A stretch of DNA of 64,000 nt from Ailanthus altissimus. Taxonomy: Eukaryota; Streptophyta; Magnoliopsida; Sapindales; Simaroubaceae. The notes under the pieces were generated by a model that was not told where the DNA came from, did not search any database, and saw nothing but the letters and a program-made list of their open reading frames with translations. This document shows, piece after piece, positions 24,421-36,288 of the stretch; position 1 is the stretch's first letter; each line of letters begins with the position of its first letter. The stretch is from positions 32,424,501 to 32,488,500 of the forward strand of contig OX327684.1 of assembly GCA_946807835.1 (NCBI GenBank), written 5' to 3'. The position numbers and the translations under genes are program-made.

Positions 24421-26165
24421 GTAATTTTTTTATTAAAAAAATAATTGAACGTAAGTTCCGAGTTAGCGGCTCCACCCATAAAACATGACCATCACGTTCA
24501 TATATATCCCACTGATTATAGATAACAGTTACGATTTTATTTCGGTGGTCCCTTAATTAAGATTTGTCATCAATTCTTTCCTGTTTCCTTTCTTTAATTT
24601 AAATCCACTACTTTATTTAATTTTATGACTAAAAATATAATTTTGACCTGACTAATTAATATCGCACATGTATTAAATTTTTTTTTTTTCAAGAATTAGA
24701 AAAGTTGTAATAAGAAGATCTTAAATAGTTTTGACGTGAATAAACTATTTCGAGCAAAGATCTAACTTGGGTATCTCTACAAATAGGCGAAAGGTCGGCT
24801 AATTTTAACTTCTTCAAGCATATAAATAAATAAAAAGAAAAGTAATAACAACATGATCCCTTGAGTTGATTGTTGAGTTTGCATAATTATAATTATGAGA
24901 AGGTACGTATTAATAGGTTGATAGTTGAAGCTAATTTTAACTACCAATAAAATGGTAAAATAATCAATCCAGTTCTTTCATATTTGAATTTTGCCTTCTT
25001 CTGGTGTGGCAATATAATATTCAGCTTGTGAACTATAATTGATGAAAACGAAACCTAAATAACCGTGTAAAATATCAAATGGATGTGAATGTTTGCCGTG
25101 CATTACGATTTATAATTTAGTAAAATTATTTTATATAAGAAGGTAGTGGAAATATCTGCATTTATAACAAAGAGTGAACGATTTAATTTGCTTAAAACTT
25201 GGATTTCAAAACTTTAAAACAATCTTAATGCAATTAGACTTCACCAATAATTTAGTGACGATGCTTCTGTATAGAAAATAATATTTGAACTTGAATTTAA
25301 ACAGCAGTCATAAAATGCGGTTATCACTAATCCCGCTTGGCAGTTTGGCTGGGGTTAGAACAGTCGCTATTCTCTTTCAGGTTTTTTCGGAGAGACTGCA
25401 TGTTGTAAATTGCCCCACTCGTGGCGAAAAAGTAACAACTAAATCGTCTGTTCTGGTGCAACGAGGGGTCTTGGACAGGTTAGCGACTAACTGCTTTGAA
25501 GTTTGACATTCATTCATTATTCCTCCTTGATTGCTATTGACCAGTCACCTACACTCCACCGCCTTTTTTATAACTTTCCGTATGTAACCTTCTCTTTACA
25601 TTTTTTTTCCTTTTCTAAATATTTCCATTGATCGACATCATCTTCCGCTAGATGGGCGGAATGAAACATTGTTTACAATTGGAAATAGATATAGACAATT
25701 TATTTAATGAATTTTCTTTCTTATAAAGGCCACGTCGACCTTAATAATGTGAACCCATGCTTGCTTACAATTTATATGTGACAATAAATAAGCCAAAGAT
25801 TCATGCAATGGAAAAGGGAAAGACCTTAAAGACTCTTGAGCTTACTTTAAAAGCAACCCTGAAATTTCACACAACACAATTCCGCTGGTGGTTGAGCGAT
25901 CTATCCTTTCTTGGAAGTTGGAACTATCCACAATTAATTCAAGACCATCATTCCAGCTTTCTTGCAGCTAATATAATAACATCACTTGTCTATGCTTTCC
26001 CCATTCTTCAGGTTTAAAGTTCCATCTAGCTTCATCTCTCTCTTTTGCACCTAACAAACTATTTCTAGGCGTGCAGGGCTTGTTTACATTTCAACAATTT
26101 CCTTTCTTTAGAATTAGCCATCTTCTCCAGGTGCTATAAGGAGAGAGTACCAAAGAAGAGAAAAC
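24421..26165. promoter_or_regulatory. 5' flank of the KCS gene
   Basis: No gene supported. Base composition becomes less AT-rich from about 25290. Frames of 73 codons (25285-25506) and 86 codons (25757-26017) lie upstream of KCS on the same strand but resemble no family; the second could lie in the leader. A TCTTATAAAGG motif near 25721 is a candidate TATA box, about 440 bp before the start codon. Confidence 0.35.
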
Positions 26166-27755
26166 ATGGATAGAGCAGAGATTGATAAGGAGAGATTAAC
26201 GGCGGAGATGGCCTTCAAAGAGGACGACTCCGCTGTCATCAAGATTCGACAACGTTTGCCAGATTTTCTACAATCTGTCAAGCTCAAGTACGTGAAATTA
26301 GGATATGGGTACTCGTGCAACTTTGCCACTATCATCATGTTTGTTCTTCTAGTACCTTTGTCCATAGCCACTCTAGTCCAGTTCTCCGGTCTAAAACTGG
26401 ACCGGATTCCCGAGTTATTTTCGAATCAAAAGCTTCAACTCAACAGCATTGATGCAGCCACTCAACTAGCCATTTCAACTTCGATATTTTTCCTCTTCGC
26501 CCTCTACTCGTCCAAGCGTTCCAGACCGGTTTACCTCGTCGATTTTGCGTGTTACAAACCAGAAAATGAACGTAAAATGTCGATGGAGGCATTCTTAAAA
26601 ATGAGCGAAGAAAGCGGCACCTTTAACGAATACTCGCTCCAGTTCCAAAGACGTATAGTGAGTCGGGGCAATATTGGTGACGAAACATATTTACCAAAAG
26701 GAATATCATCACGACGATCAAATATTTGCTTGGAAGAAGCCCGAGCTGAGACCGAAACAATCATGATCGGTGCAATCGGTTCTCTTCTTGAGAAGACGGG
26801 TGTAAAACCTAGCGATATTGGAATCCTGGTCGTGAACAGCAGCTTATTCAATCCAGTCCCATCACTCTCCTCTGTGATAGTGAACCATTTCAAGCTTAGA
26901 AGCGATATCAAGAGCTACAGTCTTGGTGGCATGGGTTGTAGTGCAGGCCTTATATCGCTCGACCTTGTCAACAACCTCCTTAAAGCAAACCCCAACACAT
27001 ATGCAATCATGGTAAGTACTGAAAACACTACACTAAATTGGTATTCTGGAAATGACCGGTCCATGTTATTATGCAACTGTTTGTTCCGCATGGGTGGTTC
27101 TGCCGTGCTTTTATCAAACAAGGCTACAGACCGGTCCAGGTCTAAATACCAGTTAGTTCATTTAGTTCGAACTCATAAGGGGGCCGATGATAAGCACTAC
27201 AACTGTGTCCTTCAAAAAGAAGATGATGAAGGAATAGTTGGAGTTTCACTCTCTAGAGACTTAATGGCTGTAGCAGGAGAAGCCTTAAAAACAAATATTA
27301 CAACTCTGGGTCCTCTTGTGTTGCCATGGACAGAGCAATTAAGGTTCTTTCTTACACTTGTTCGGAGGAAGTTCTTCAAAACGAAGGTTAAGCCTTATAT
27401 ACCAGATTTTAAGCTCGCATTTGAACATTTTTGCATACATTCCGGTGGTAGGGCCGTTTTGGACGAAGTACAGAAGAATTTGAAGCTCGATGACTGGCAC
27501 ATGGAACCTTCAAAAATGAGTCTGCACAGGTTTGGTAACGTTTCTAGTAGCTCACTGTGGTATGAGTTGGCTTATACAGAAGGCAAGGGTCGGGTCTCTA
27601 GAGGTGACCGGGTCTGGCAGATTGCCTTCGGGTCGGGTTTCAAGTGCAATAGTTCTGTTTGGAGAGCGCTGAGGGAGATTCCAGTTGGTGACTGGCGAGG
27701 TAACCCTTGGATTGACTCCATTGACAAGTACCCTGTCAAACTTTGTGTTGATTGA
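26166..27755 (+). CDS. KCS: 3-ketoacyl-CoA synthase (very-long-chain fatty acid condensing enzyme)
   Basis: Intronless 529-residue enzyme. KCS proteins condense malonyl-CoA with a long-chain acyl-CoA, the first and rate-limiting step of the ER fatty acid elongase that feeds waxes, cutin/suberin and sphingolipids. Two N-terminal membrane segments are visible at about 53-73 and 97-114, then [12 protein letters not shown] at 121-132 opens the FAE1/CUT1 domain. The catalytic triad is complete by position: Cys258 in GGMGCSAG, His425 in HFCIHSGG, Asn458 in RFGNVSSS; the spacings of 167 and 33 agree with the family. The C-terminal ACP synthase III-like domain ends with [15 protein letters not shown] at about 494-508. 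Overall style ([22 protein letters not shown]) is nearest to the KCS2/KCS20/KCS11 type, an inference from motifs. One mild oddity is [10 protein letters not shown], where an aromatic residue is usual in place of Ser. No frameshift; expected to be active. Confidence 0.95.
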   Translation: MDRAEIDKERLTAEMAFKEDDSAVIKIRQRLPDFLQSVKLKYVKLGYGYSCNFATIIMFVLLVPLSIATLVQFSGLKLDRIPELFSNQKLQLNSIDAATQLAISTSIFFLFALYSSKRSRPVYLVDFACYKPENERKMSMEAFLKMSEESGTFNEYSLQFQRRIVSRGNIGDETYLPKGISSRRSNICLEEARAETETIMIGAIGSLLEKTGVKPSDIGILVVNSSLFNPVPSLSSVIVNHFKLRSDIKSYSLGGMGCSAGLISLDLVNNLLKANPNTYAIMVSTENTTLNWYSGNDRSMLLCNCLFRMGGSAVLLSNKATDRSRSKYQLVHLVRTHKGADDKHYNCVLQKEDDEGIVGVSLSRDLMAVAGEALKTNITTLGPLVLPWTEQLRFFLTLVRRKFFKTKVKPYIPDFKLAFEHFCIHSGGRAVLDEVQKNLKLDDWHMEPSKMSLHRFGNVSSSSLWYELAYTEGKGRVSRGDRVWQIAFGSGFKCNSSVWRALREIPVGDWRGNPWIDSIDKYPVKLCVD

Positions 27756-28449
27756 AATTTGAATGAATTGTGAATGTATATGGAGCATAAATAATCAGGT
27801 GACGCTGTAGTTGTCCTTCAATATTTGCTTTTCTAAAGGAAAAAAAAAAGTAGCTTTCACTATTGTAAAATGTCTTACTCGCAGATATTAATGTAAAAAC
27901 CACGATCTCCGGTTTAGTGGTAAAGATAGTAACCTGTAAGACTATATAATTTAATTTAAAAGTAACGCAAATATTTGTAATTTATTAATGTATTTATTAT
28001 GCCTAGTGTTGTGTTGTCGAAATAAAAGTGGTGGGAGAGCCAACGCATAATATCTGTAAAGGCACAAATTTTAATTTAATGCGGGATTAATTGGAAACAT
28101 GTGAAAATATACACGTATCTGTAAAGATAAATGATTGATCCATTTTGCGAGAGAAAGTCTATTATGTAATAGTATCACAATTTTTTTTCACTTGAAGCGG
28201 CTTTCATTGAGTCCTTTAATAACCCTTCTTCAAAACCTTTTTTTTTTAATTAATAAAATTTATAATTAAGGTAACCATTGACATTTTTATGTAACAAATA
28301 TAAAATTTTAGATGATGACGCACTCACCATGTAAGATTATCATATGTTAAGTTAATGTTTGTCAAACAATTCACAATACTGTTATTTTTTTTAAAAAAAT
28401 AAACAAAATGAAAATACATATTAGACATATACTATTGACAATTTTTTTA
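27756..28449. other. 3' flank of KCS and intergenic DNA
   Basis: The KCS 3' UTR should lie in the first 100-200 bp (AATAA-like signals near 27788). A tRNA-A-box-like GGTTTAGTGGTAAAGA at about 27911 hints at an old SINE head, but no B box or tail could be assigned. No gene. Confidence 0.4.
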
Positions 28450-29560
28450 ATAATAAAATTTCATAGAGGATTCAATTTTGAATTAGAAAGGAGATTGATG
28501 AGGAGCAAAAAATCAGTTTCTAAAATCAATTTATGCCAACAACGAGCATAAGCTATATCAATAGCCACGATCGCTCTCATTATTTTAACATAGAATGTTG
28601 TCTCAATTTGTAATGGATAAGAAAAGCCTCTAAGAAAAATATTTCTTTCATCACGAAAAACTCTTCCACAAGCTGCTCTTTCTAGATTCCCTTTAGAAAA
28701 TCTGTATGTATTTACTTTAATCTATCCATTTGAAGAAAAAATTTAGAAGATCACAGAAAATTTTGAAGTGCGACCAAGTTTAGGGTTTATACCTAATCCC
28801 TTTAAGATAAATCGGTCCTCGTCAAAAAAAAAATAATAAATTCAAGGCATAAACCCGTAAAGAAACGAATATGAGCAAGACAATCTATTTTAAACTCATG
28901 TAGACTATAACCCACCTTATTAAATCGAAGGCGATTACGACAACACCAAATATAATATAATAGGTATGCTGCAGATAGAAACCAAATGTTATACAATTGA
29001 GGGCTAAAAGACTTAGTAAGTATTATAGACCATAGATCTATAATTGATGTATCATTTGGAATGTGTGTCTGAAAATTATGAGCAAGTCAACCCCAAAGAT
29101 CCTTAATAAAAGAGCAGGAAACAAATAAATGATTAATCGATTTATAATCTTTAAAAAAAAAAGAGCAAGTCGAAACAATACAAATACCATAGAATCTCAA
29201 AATCAAATCTGTTGGGAGAAGGTACTGAAGTAAGTGCCACATAAAAATACTATTTTTTAGGGGAAAGAAATTCTTTCAAAGAGAAAATAAAAATACATTG
29301 TAGGTGATACGATTCTGAATAAAAGTGCAACTCTCCTTTAATGACAATGAGTCATCTAAGTTCAAATAAATTTATCTTCCTTTCGATTGGAAGGTAAAAT
29401 AATATTAAAAATTTATTTTTTCAAATAAGAAAAAGAATTATAAAAAAAATTTAGAATATTTCATCTTCCATCGTCAATAACATCAACAATTTTACATTGG
29501 AGATCTAAGGAATCTTGCCAATTTCAAGGGAGAATAAATTTATCAAACCAATTGCTAAAT
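28450..29560 (-). pseudogene. LINE (L1-type non-LTR) ORF2 relic: zinc-binding region and RNase H
   Basis: Read on the minus strand from about 29240, the translation gives a zf-RVT-like block: FMWHLLQYLLPTDLILRFYGIC, then SINHLFVSCSFIKDLWG (family 'ES.NHLF..C.F....W'). This is followed near 28990-28850 by NIWFLSAAYLLYYIWCCRNRLRF, the usual 'IWKxRNxxxF' spacer, and near 28715-28490 by an RNase H block: KVNTYRFSKGNLERAACGRVFRDER and FYVKIMRAIVAIDIAYARCW. These follow the reverse transcriptase in plant LINEs that carry a C-terminal RNase H. The first acidic residue of the RNase H motif has become Tyr and stops interrupt the frame, so it is dead. The reverse transcriptase core itself is not recognisable upstream. 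Confidence 0.7.
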
Positions 29561-30334
29561 CAAAAATTAATAGAGGAATTATTATCAAAATTTATCGAGT
29601 CCTTTTGTGAAAATACAATAAGATAGTTTTAAAATTTGATCAAATAAAAGAGTATGGATAAGATTTGTTTTTGTTGCTAAAGTTATAATGCCCTTTAACA
29701 AAATTTAAACAAGAAGTGGTTGAATTATGAGTGTTCTAACAAAATTTAAGAAAGCAAACTTAATTCAAATAATCTGTCATAGTCCGACTCTTCTATCTTT
29801 TTTAAGGCAAGCAGAGACATAAATATATATATAACAGAATTCTCTCTCGTCAACTTTAACCCAGCCATAGCCACCATTGCAACCACCTGTAGCCACCACT
29901 CCAGCCATTGACTATCCTAGTCCTTGACTGTCCTATCCCTTGACGATATCACTTAAACTCGATCAGAACCAGAAAACATGTTGCCCGGTTTTGCCTTTAA
30001 TCGCCGCGTCTTTTGATTTAAACTGCACCGCCAAAAGTACTCTGATTTTCGATCTATTTTTCTTGGCAAGACTCTTGATTATCGTGGAACGGTTCATATA
30101 ATTTACCGTAAGTTGTTTTAGTTACATAATCTAAATTGACTTAGTTACATGATCTCGTGGGGTAAGAAATTATGGAGGCTACTGGTAGTAGTTGGATCAA
30201 GCGACCAGTCCGAGTGATTAATGGGATTGGAAATTATTTTGGTGGCAAACAATGAGACCCTGCTGGGCTGAGTTAGGTGTTGGGCAGCAGCATTTTGGTT
30301 CATGAGTTAGTGGAGGAATGTTTCACATTATTGA
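29561..30334. other. Intergenic DNA with CCA-rich patch
   Basis: No supported gene. At about 29860-29950 there is a run of imperfect repeats of CCATAGCCACC/CCTTGACT type, less AT-rich than its neighbours. It could be a leftover exon or transposon piece. Confidence 0.4.
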
Positions 30335-30905
30335 TATATTTACATATGCATAATATAATATTAAATAAAATATATAAACCTTAAATATAACAAATTCAAT
30401 CTTAATTGAATCAATATTATCTCTAAGAATACACTCTAATATTCAGAATTTGAATAATTATAAAATTTAAAAAAAAAATGAAATTAAATGAAAAAAAAAA
30501 TACGATGACGAGAGAAAGATTAAAAAATTGAAACGAATTATTTTGTTGACAATTGTCGCGGGTTTGCGATTGTTGACTGAGATAGCCAATAATATGTTAG
30601 TAATCTTGGCCCCCAATGTGTTGGTCGAACTATGTTGAATTTGTTAGCCATCTCAATCAAAAATCGCAAACTTGTGATAGTTGTCTACGATGTAATTCGC
30701 TCTAATTTTTTTTTTAGTATTTTATTTTTCTCACATTCAACCTCGTTTCTTTTTTAAATTATATGATTATTTAAATTTTGAATATTAAACTATATTCTTT
30801 GAAATGAATTAGCTTAAATCAAATTTAAAATTGTTAAATTTAGCATTCATATATTTTATTTTAATACTATATTATGCATATAAGAGTAAATATATTTATT
30901 TATAA
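30335..30905. mobile_element. Foldback (MITE-like) element, arms ~280 bp
   Basis: The left arm (about 30335-30592) and right arm (about 30646-30905) are imperfect reverse complements over almost their whole length. The best part is 30530-30590 against 30650-30712 (both with GGGTTTGCGATT/AAGTTTGCGATT then TTGAYTGAGATRGC). The outer ends both contain TATGCATAATAT. The loop is about 50 nt. There is no coding capacity. Long arms plus a tiny loop fit a foldback transposon or a very large hairpin MITE. Confidence 0.75.
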
Positions 30906-31274
30906 TTTATTTGACTAATGAAAAATAGGTAATTAAAAGGTTGTAAATAAAAAATATTTGTAAAATTACAGAATTATTTTTAAAAAAATTTCAAAAATAA
31001 ATTGGGTCACTCATAAAAATTAAGGGTGCTTTTACTATTATAGGATATGAGATGAATTTTTTTTTTTAACCGAAGTATGCTAATTACTAACGACTTTTTA
31101 TCAATATATATATACACACACTAACAATTTGAGGGTGTCTTATTGACATGTTAAAGAAAACGGGAGTAAATTGATATTTATTGATTTTTAGGGATAAAAC
31201 GAAATCAATCCATTTTCTTAAAATAGAAATAGCCAGACGTATTTGCGAACTAAACCAAATCCGTAAAAAAGAAG

Positions 31275-31736
31275 ATGTGGACTGTGTCCCAGATCACAGC
31301 CACACCGTTCCTCTTCTTCACCAGACCCTCAACACCACCTCTCCGCCCTTTTTTCCAAACACAATCACGAGCTGTTACACCCATAAACGACGGCAGCGTT
31401 TCCGACGAGGACATCGGTGTCTTAGGTCACACCCTCGTCGCCAATCTCAACTCCGGCTCCAGCAATAATAGCCCAAACCCAAGAAGACAGAAAAAGAAAC
31501 AGGGAGATGGAAAGCAGCTAAGCGGGTCAGATGTGCTCTGGGCTTTACAAAGAGCCGCTGCAAAGAAGAAAAAAAAGAACAAGAAGCGTAGGGAAGTATC
31601 ATCCTATGCGGACACCCACACAGAAGATGATGACGTGGATTTTAGTAAAGTCAAACCCTTGCGCATAAAGGCCGAGTGGGCCGCTAAATTGGATGACTTG
31701 GAGAAGCGTCTCCAAGAGCTATCACAGTTAAATTGA
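31275..31736 (+). CDS. Small lysine-rich protein of unknown function (153 aa)
   Basis: Single-exon frame with coding-like composition in AT-rich surroundings. The first ~40 residues (MWTVSQITATPFLFFTRPSTPPLRPFF) are rich in Ser/Thr/Pro/Phe/Arg and almost free of acidic residues, which suggests an organelle transit peptide. The middle holds SDEDIGVLGHTLV and a basic run (RRQKKKQGDGKQ). Then comes GSDVLWALQRAAAKKKKKNKKRR, and the tail DFSKVKPLRIKAEWAAKLDDLEKRLQEL looks like a short amphipathic or coiled-coil helix. I believe this is a real plant gene but do not recognise a named family. A longer frame start at 31181 overlaps in another frame and is less likely. It lies 3.5 kb downstream of KCS on the same strand, with no sign of a shared role. 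Confidence 0.7.
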   Translation: MWTVSQITATPFLFFTRPSTPPLRPFFQTQSRAVTPINDGSVSDEDIGVLGHTLVANLNSGSSNNSPNPRRQKKKQGDGKQLSGSDVLWALQRAAAKKKKKNKKRREVSSYADTHTEDDDVDFSKVKPLRIKAEWAAKLDDLEKRLQELSQLN

Positions 31737-33546
31737 TTTCTGTAATAATTTTATTCACTTCGGTTACTCGTGAAATTGTAACAAAGCATTGATTCTGAAT
31801 TTTGTGTTCGCTTGTCTATTTGCTTTCTTTATTTTTGTTAGCGTTTGCCTGGATAGAGATGCAGAACTTGCATGAGTAATATTGTCTCGCTGACGCTAAC
31901 TACCTCACTGGCAGTGGGTTGTTGCCAGCATTTCTAATATCATAGTGCTGGATTTTAGAGGTACGCTTAGTGTAAATTTGTGTAATTGTATGTAGCAACA
32001 CGATAATTTGATAAATATTGTAATAAGTATGTATATTGTGAATTTTAGTATTAACTTCATGGCGAGTTAAACACACCTACGAAATGATATAAATATTACA
32101 ATTGCTTTAGCTTTGCTCACTTCAATAGTATACTTCTATGCGAGTCTTCCCAAAAAAAGATTAGTTTATTTCAGTGAGTAGACTCCAATTTTTTACTTAT
32201 TAGCATTTTAAAAAATTTCACAAAATTTTTATTACTTAGTTTTTGACTTTTACATGAATATGTTAATTGATGAGTTAATAGTTGATGTTCTTGTTTCTTT
32301 AGTTCCTTTAGTGGTTCTTATCCTGAATGTTCTTTGAATTACTTACAGGTAGTATTCAAGCTTTATTTTTGCAACTTCAACCGGGGCATGTAAAGGCAAA
32401 TTTTATGGAGGGTTATTGTTGAATAGTTTTTGAAATATATATATATATATATATAAATTTATGGAGGGTTATTATTGACTAGTTTTTGAAATATATATAT
32501 TTATAAACTTAGAACAAGGCAATTTATGTGTAACTCGGAGATCTACTAAATATAAATATTCATATAGAAATCTAAAAGACTTTTTTACGAAAATTTCTCT
32601 TTGGCCTTGTTATATCATACCCCATCAATAAATATTCTTTTTATATTGTTTTGTTTATTTTTATTCATTCAATTTCAATATTAAATATCAAGAGTTATAA
32701 TACGAAGAATTTGAATATTAATATAAATAATTGTGCATAAAAAATGATAATTTAATAAAATTATGATAAATATGCAAATTGTGAATTTAAGTAATAATTT
32801 TTTTAAAAAAAATTGTCTCGCTGACATCGTGTTCCCCAAATAATTATATTATTTTATTTAATAAAACTTATCATTCCATTTACATAAACGTGCGTGCTCC
32901 ACAAGACCACATCAAAAAAATTAAGTACATCGTAAATATATAAATACGATAAATAACATTATTTAATTGATCAATTTTCTCATTCAAAATTAAAAAAAAA
33001 AATCACCACTTCTTTTAATAACAAGCTCCAAACCAGTGAAAATTGTTTGCCATAAGTTCGGTTGCCTTCATTTTTACATGGCTGAAGCCCACAAGTTACA
33101 TGTCAATAATTCTGGTGTTGGTGGCTGAATTTGCTTTTCACAAAGGGGAAGCTTCCAGTGACTTATTTCGTGCCTCGTATTATAGATTGCTTGCTTTGTG
33201 GTTGATTTGTTTGAAATTTACGAAGAAAACAAATATACAAGAAAGACACGAGTTTCAGCTTGGGTATGGAGCAGAAGGATGTATTTTGCTGGGGGCCAAT
33301 AAAAAACAATACCAACAAATAAAATAAAATTATTAAATAGATGCTTAAGCGTCAATTATCTTCACTGAAATCATGTCATACGGCAATTACTTTCCTACGC
33401 TCTTAATATCTTTTTCCTTCGTTCACCCTGTCATTTGTGAGCGAGGGGCCAATGAGGGTCGGATTTTGTCCTGGTTTGGTGTAAACAGTTGTCCATATAC
33501 AATGATTCCAACTCCTGAAACTACCACTTGTCTCTACAATCTATTA
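31737..33546. other. Intergenic DNA between the small gene and LIF2
   Basis: AT-rich with no supported gene. A tandem duplication of about 57 bp at 32398-32510 repeats TTTATGGAGGGTTATT followed by a TTTTTGAAATATATA run. A 94-codon frame at 33043-33327 has a hydrophobic N-terminal stretch but no recognisable family and no splice partners; I do not call it. Confidence 0.45.
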
Positions 33547-36288
33547 CTAATAAGGGCGATATCTTCTGCCACGGTTGCCACCATCAGCGCCACTACTTCC
33601 ACCTCGTCCTCGACGTCCACCTGGACTATTGTTCCTATCAACTGCCTGTGGCCGAGGAGGTGGCATCCGTACCCCAGGCTGCTGACTGCACAATCCCCAT
33701 GTAGCACAAGCCCACATTGAAATTATTTCATCCTTCAATCACAATGTATTATACGTAATAATATCAAATCAAAAGTAACTTACAGAACATAGCCAATTCG
33801 ACCATCTGGTAAGACCATTGGCACCATATGCATCCCTGCTGGCATCGGACCTCTACCATATATCATGGGCTGTTTCATGTGCTAGTTTATGGCGTCAATC
33901 TTAACAATTAAGGAACTGTATCAAAGAGAAAAAGATTAGCAAATGCACTTAACGTACCTGCTGGATACCAGCAGCAACGCCATATCCTGCATCTACAGAG
34001 CCATATGGAATCCCAGCAAAGCCACCATACCCAGCATGTGGTAGATGGTTTGGATGAATCCCAGCATCGTAGGGGAAAACACCTTCAGTTCTTTTATCAG
34101 TCTGCGGCTTTGCAAGAACAACCTCCAATACTTGGCCTACAGTTCAAGTCCATCCAACATATTATTTCTAGAAGCTATCACATGTCAAACAAAAGAAAAC
34201 TTCCAAGTAGACTCTGGATTGCTTTATAATATACAACTGCATTCCATCAAGAGAAACGAATACTAACTGGAAGAAACCAGGTATATTTTCAATTGACATC
34301 TGGAATAGTTGCATGAATGTAAATTAGCAAATAAACTTGCAATTGTTTCTTAACAACATAGATAAATGCACCAGTTTTGTCCTCACATTTCCTTAGTTCG
34401 CAGAAAAAAAGAAAAAGACTTACCACTAATTTCATATTTTTCAGTATCTTTGACAGCCTTCAATGCACTTGACCTTTCAGCATAGTGGATGAACCCAAAA
34501 TCGCGTTTCCCAGATTTTCCAGGAGGCATAACCACTTTTGTCACTTCCCCATGACGCTGAAATAGTTGCTTTAGTTGCTCAGAAGATGTGTTTTCAGGTA
34601 TATTTTTCACATAAAGGGCCTTCACCTGGGAATCTCAATAAGAATACATACTGTTAAGACCAACATCTTACAATTATTCAGCAGTAAGACTAGTCAAAAC
34701 AAATTAAGCAATGTTTCCGCCATATGAATAGGCAAAGATTTTTTCGGAGTGTCTAACAACCACCATTAAGACTTAATAAACTGAAAAATCCCAGAACCCA
34801 TGTCCAGGTTAGATTCCAACACAGTCAATCTTGTTTATATATTATTGCAAATTAGGAGCTTTCCAAGCAACATGCCACAATCTAAGGTTCTCAACAATGT
34901 GACAAACATCAACAAAACGTTAAATAAAAGTCAATTAGCTCCCAGGCCGTTCAGTGCCTTAAATTCAACCATTAAAGTTAATCTAACCCTTATTTCCTAG
35001 TAAAAAAATAAATATATATCTAAACCCATATGAATACAACATCAAATAAACTGACTCAGAACATTTTAATTCATTTCAGACTTTACCTGAGAAGCAGTAG
35101 CAGAGTGATCAGGTGAGCTCTTTGGTTCAGCCCATGTAACAGATGGGGTATTTCCATCCAGCTTAAAGTCTCCACTTGCCATTTTTTGCCTCGAATAATC
35201 AGCACAGGCATTATTGTAATACACTATAAAGGCAAAACCACGATTACGAGAAGGATTTTGAGTATCCTGTAATTAAATAAGACAATAAAAATATCAATGT
35301 AAGCATTTACAATTTCCCCTTCATGGATGAAAGCATCATTTAATTCAAATTTTCACCTTTATGAGCTCAATGGTTTCAACTCCAGGACCTACACCCTCAA
35401 TGACTTTTCTGAACTCATCCTCTGTCCAGGTCTTTGGAACATTTCCAATAAACAATCTGTTTTTAGTTTCTGACAATGAACACCTTATTGTTTTACCCTG
35501 AAAATATAATATGTACCAAGAACGCCTTATTCTTTATCCTGAAAATATATAATATGTACCAAGAATAAAGAACCAATAAGCAATGTGTTAAAAAGGCATG
35601 GAGGAGATTTTCTCTCACAACCAAATCATCCCTAACATCTCCAATTTCCAAAAGACTAACTAAAGTTTTGAGAGGTATCTTGATCACCTTAAATTCTTTA
35701 CTGTGTAACTCATCAATGGCCTTTTCTGCAACCTCTTTTGATCTGAATGCTACAAAGGCGAAGCCCTTGCTTTCTCCGCTATCCTTGTCTTTCACTAACC
35801 TCACCTGCAAATATTATTTAAAATAACAATTGAGTAAGAGAATTAACAGAAAAGTGATTAAATTTTATAAGTTAAATATTAACATGTCTAACCTCAAAAA
35901 CTTCCCCTATTGGTTCACACAGATCCCTTAAGTCCTCTTCTGATGCACCCTTAGGAAGTCCACCAATGAAAACTTCAGAACCATGAGAAGGAAGGGCAAG
36001 AAGTTGGGCATGCTTCTCTTTCTCATCTTCACTAATGGAAGCTGCAGGGATTTCTTTATCTTCCACAGGATCAGTATCAGCGTTATTTCCATTTGCTCCC
36101 AGTGACTGATCTTGCTCACTAGCCCCATCTTTAGAGTAGTCATATTCTTCTTCCTCTTCACCATTTTCGACATTTCCATTCCCGTCTTCTTCTTCTCCAT
36201 TATCATGAAGTTGCTCCTCAACATCATCTTCCATCTCTTCCATGTAATTGTCCTCATCAAGATCCACCCACTCCTCACTCTCTGCCAT
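33547..36288 (-). CDS. LIF2: LIF2-like hnRNP with three RRM domains (8 coding exons)
   Basis: Predicted 479-residue nuclear RNA-binding protein of the hnRNP Q/R (SYNCRIP) type. Its Arabidopsis relative LIF2 binds the chromatin protein LHP1 and affects flowering and stress gene expression. Exons, in coding order: 36288-35893, 35804-35688, 35497-35357, 35266-35087, 34625-34424, 34136-33958, 33869-33784, 33685-33547. All junctions are GT-AG and the sum is 1440 nt, in frame to TAG. The N-terminus (about 1-100) is highly acidic. RRM1 spans about 105-178 (RNP2 VFIGGL, RNP1 KGFAFVAF), RRM2 about 185-265 (LFIGNV, RGFAFIVY) and RRM3 about 282-355 (LYVKNI, RDFGFIHY). A Gly/Pro/Met-rich segment follows, and the protein ends in an RG-rich tail closing with RRYRPY. 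Most of the first introns fall on codon borders inside the RRMs. The unspliced frames at exon ends are read-through into introns. Size is close to the ~495 residues of Arabidopsis LIF2. Confidence 0.92.

Noticed and set aside
26552..26911. 119-codon minus-strand frame inside KCS, with others at 26114-26371, 26915-27121 and 27552-27788
   Set aside because: Antisense shadows of a strongly conserved enzyme gene; no family signal of their own.
27905..27935. tRNA A-box-like sequence after KCS, possible SINE
   Set aside because: No B box at proper spacing, no tail and no target duplication could be identified.
33043..33327. 94-codon frame with hydrophobic N-terminus between the small gene and LIF2
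   Set aside because: No family resemblance, no splice partners and AT-rich context; not enough to call a gene.
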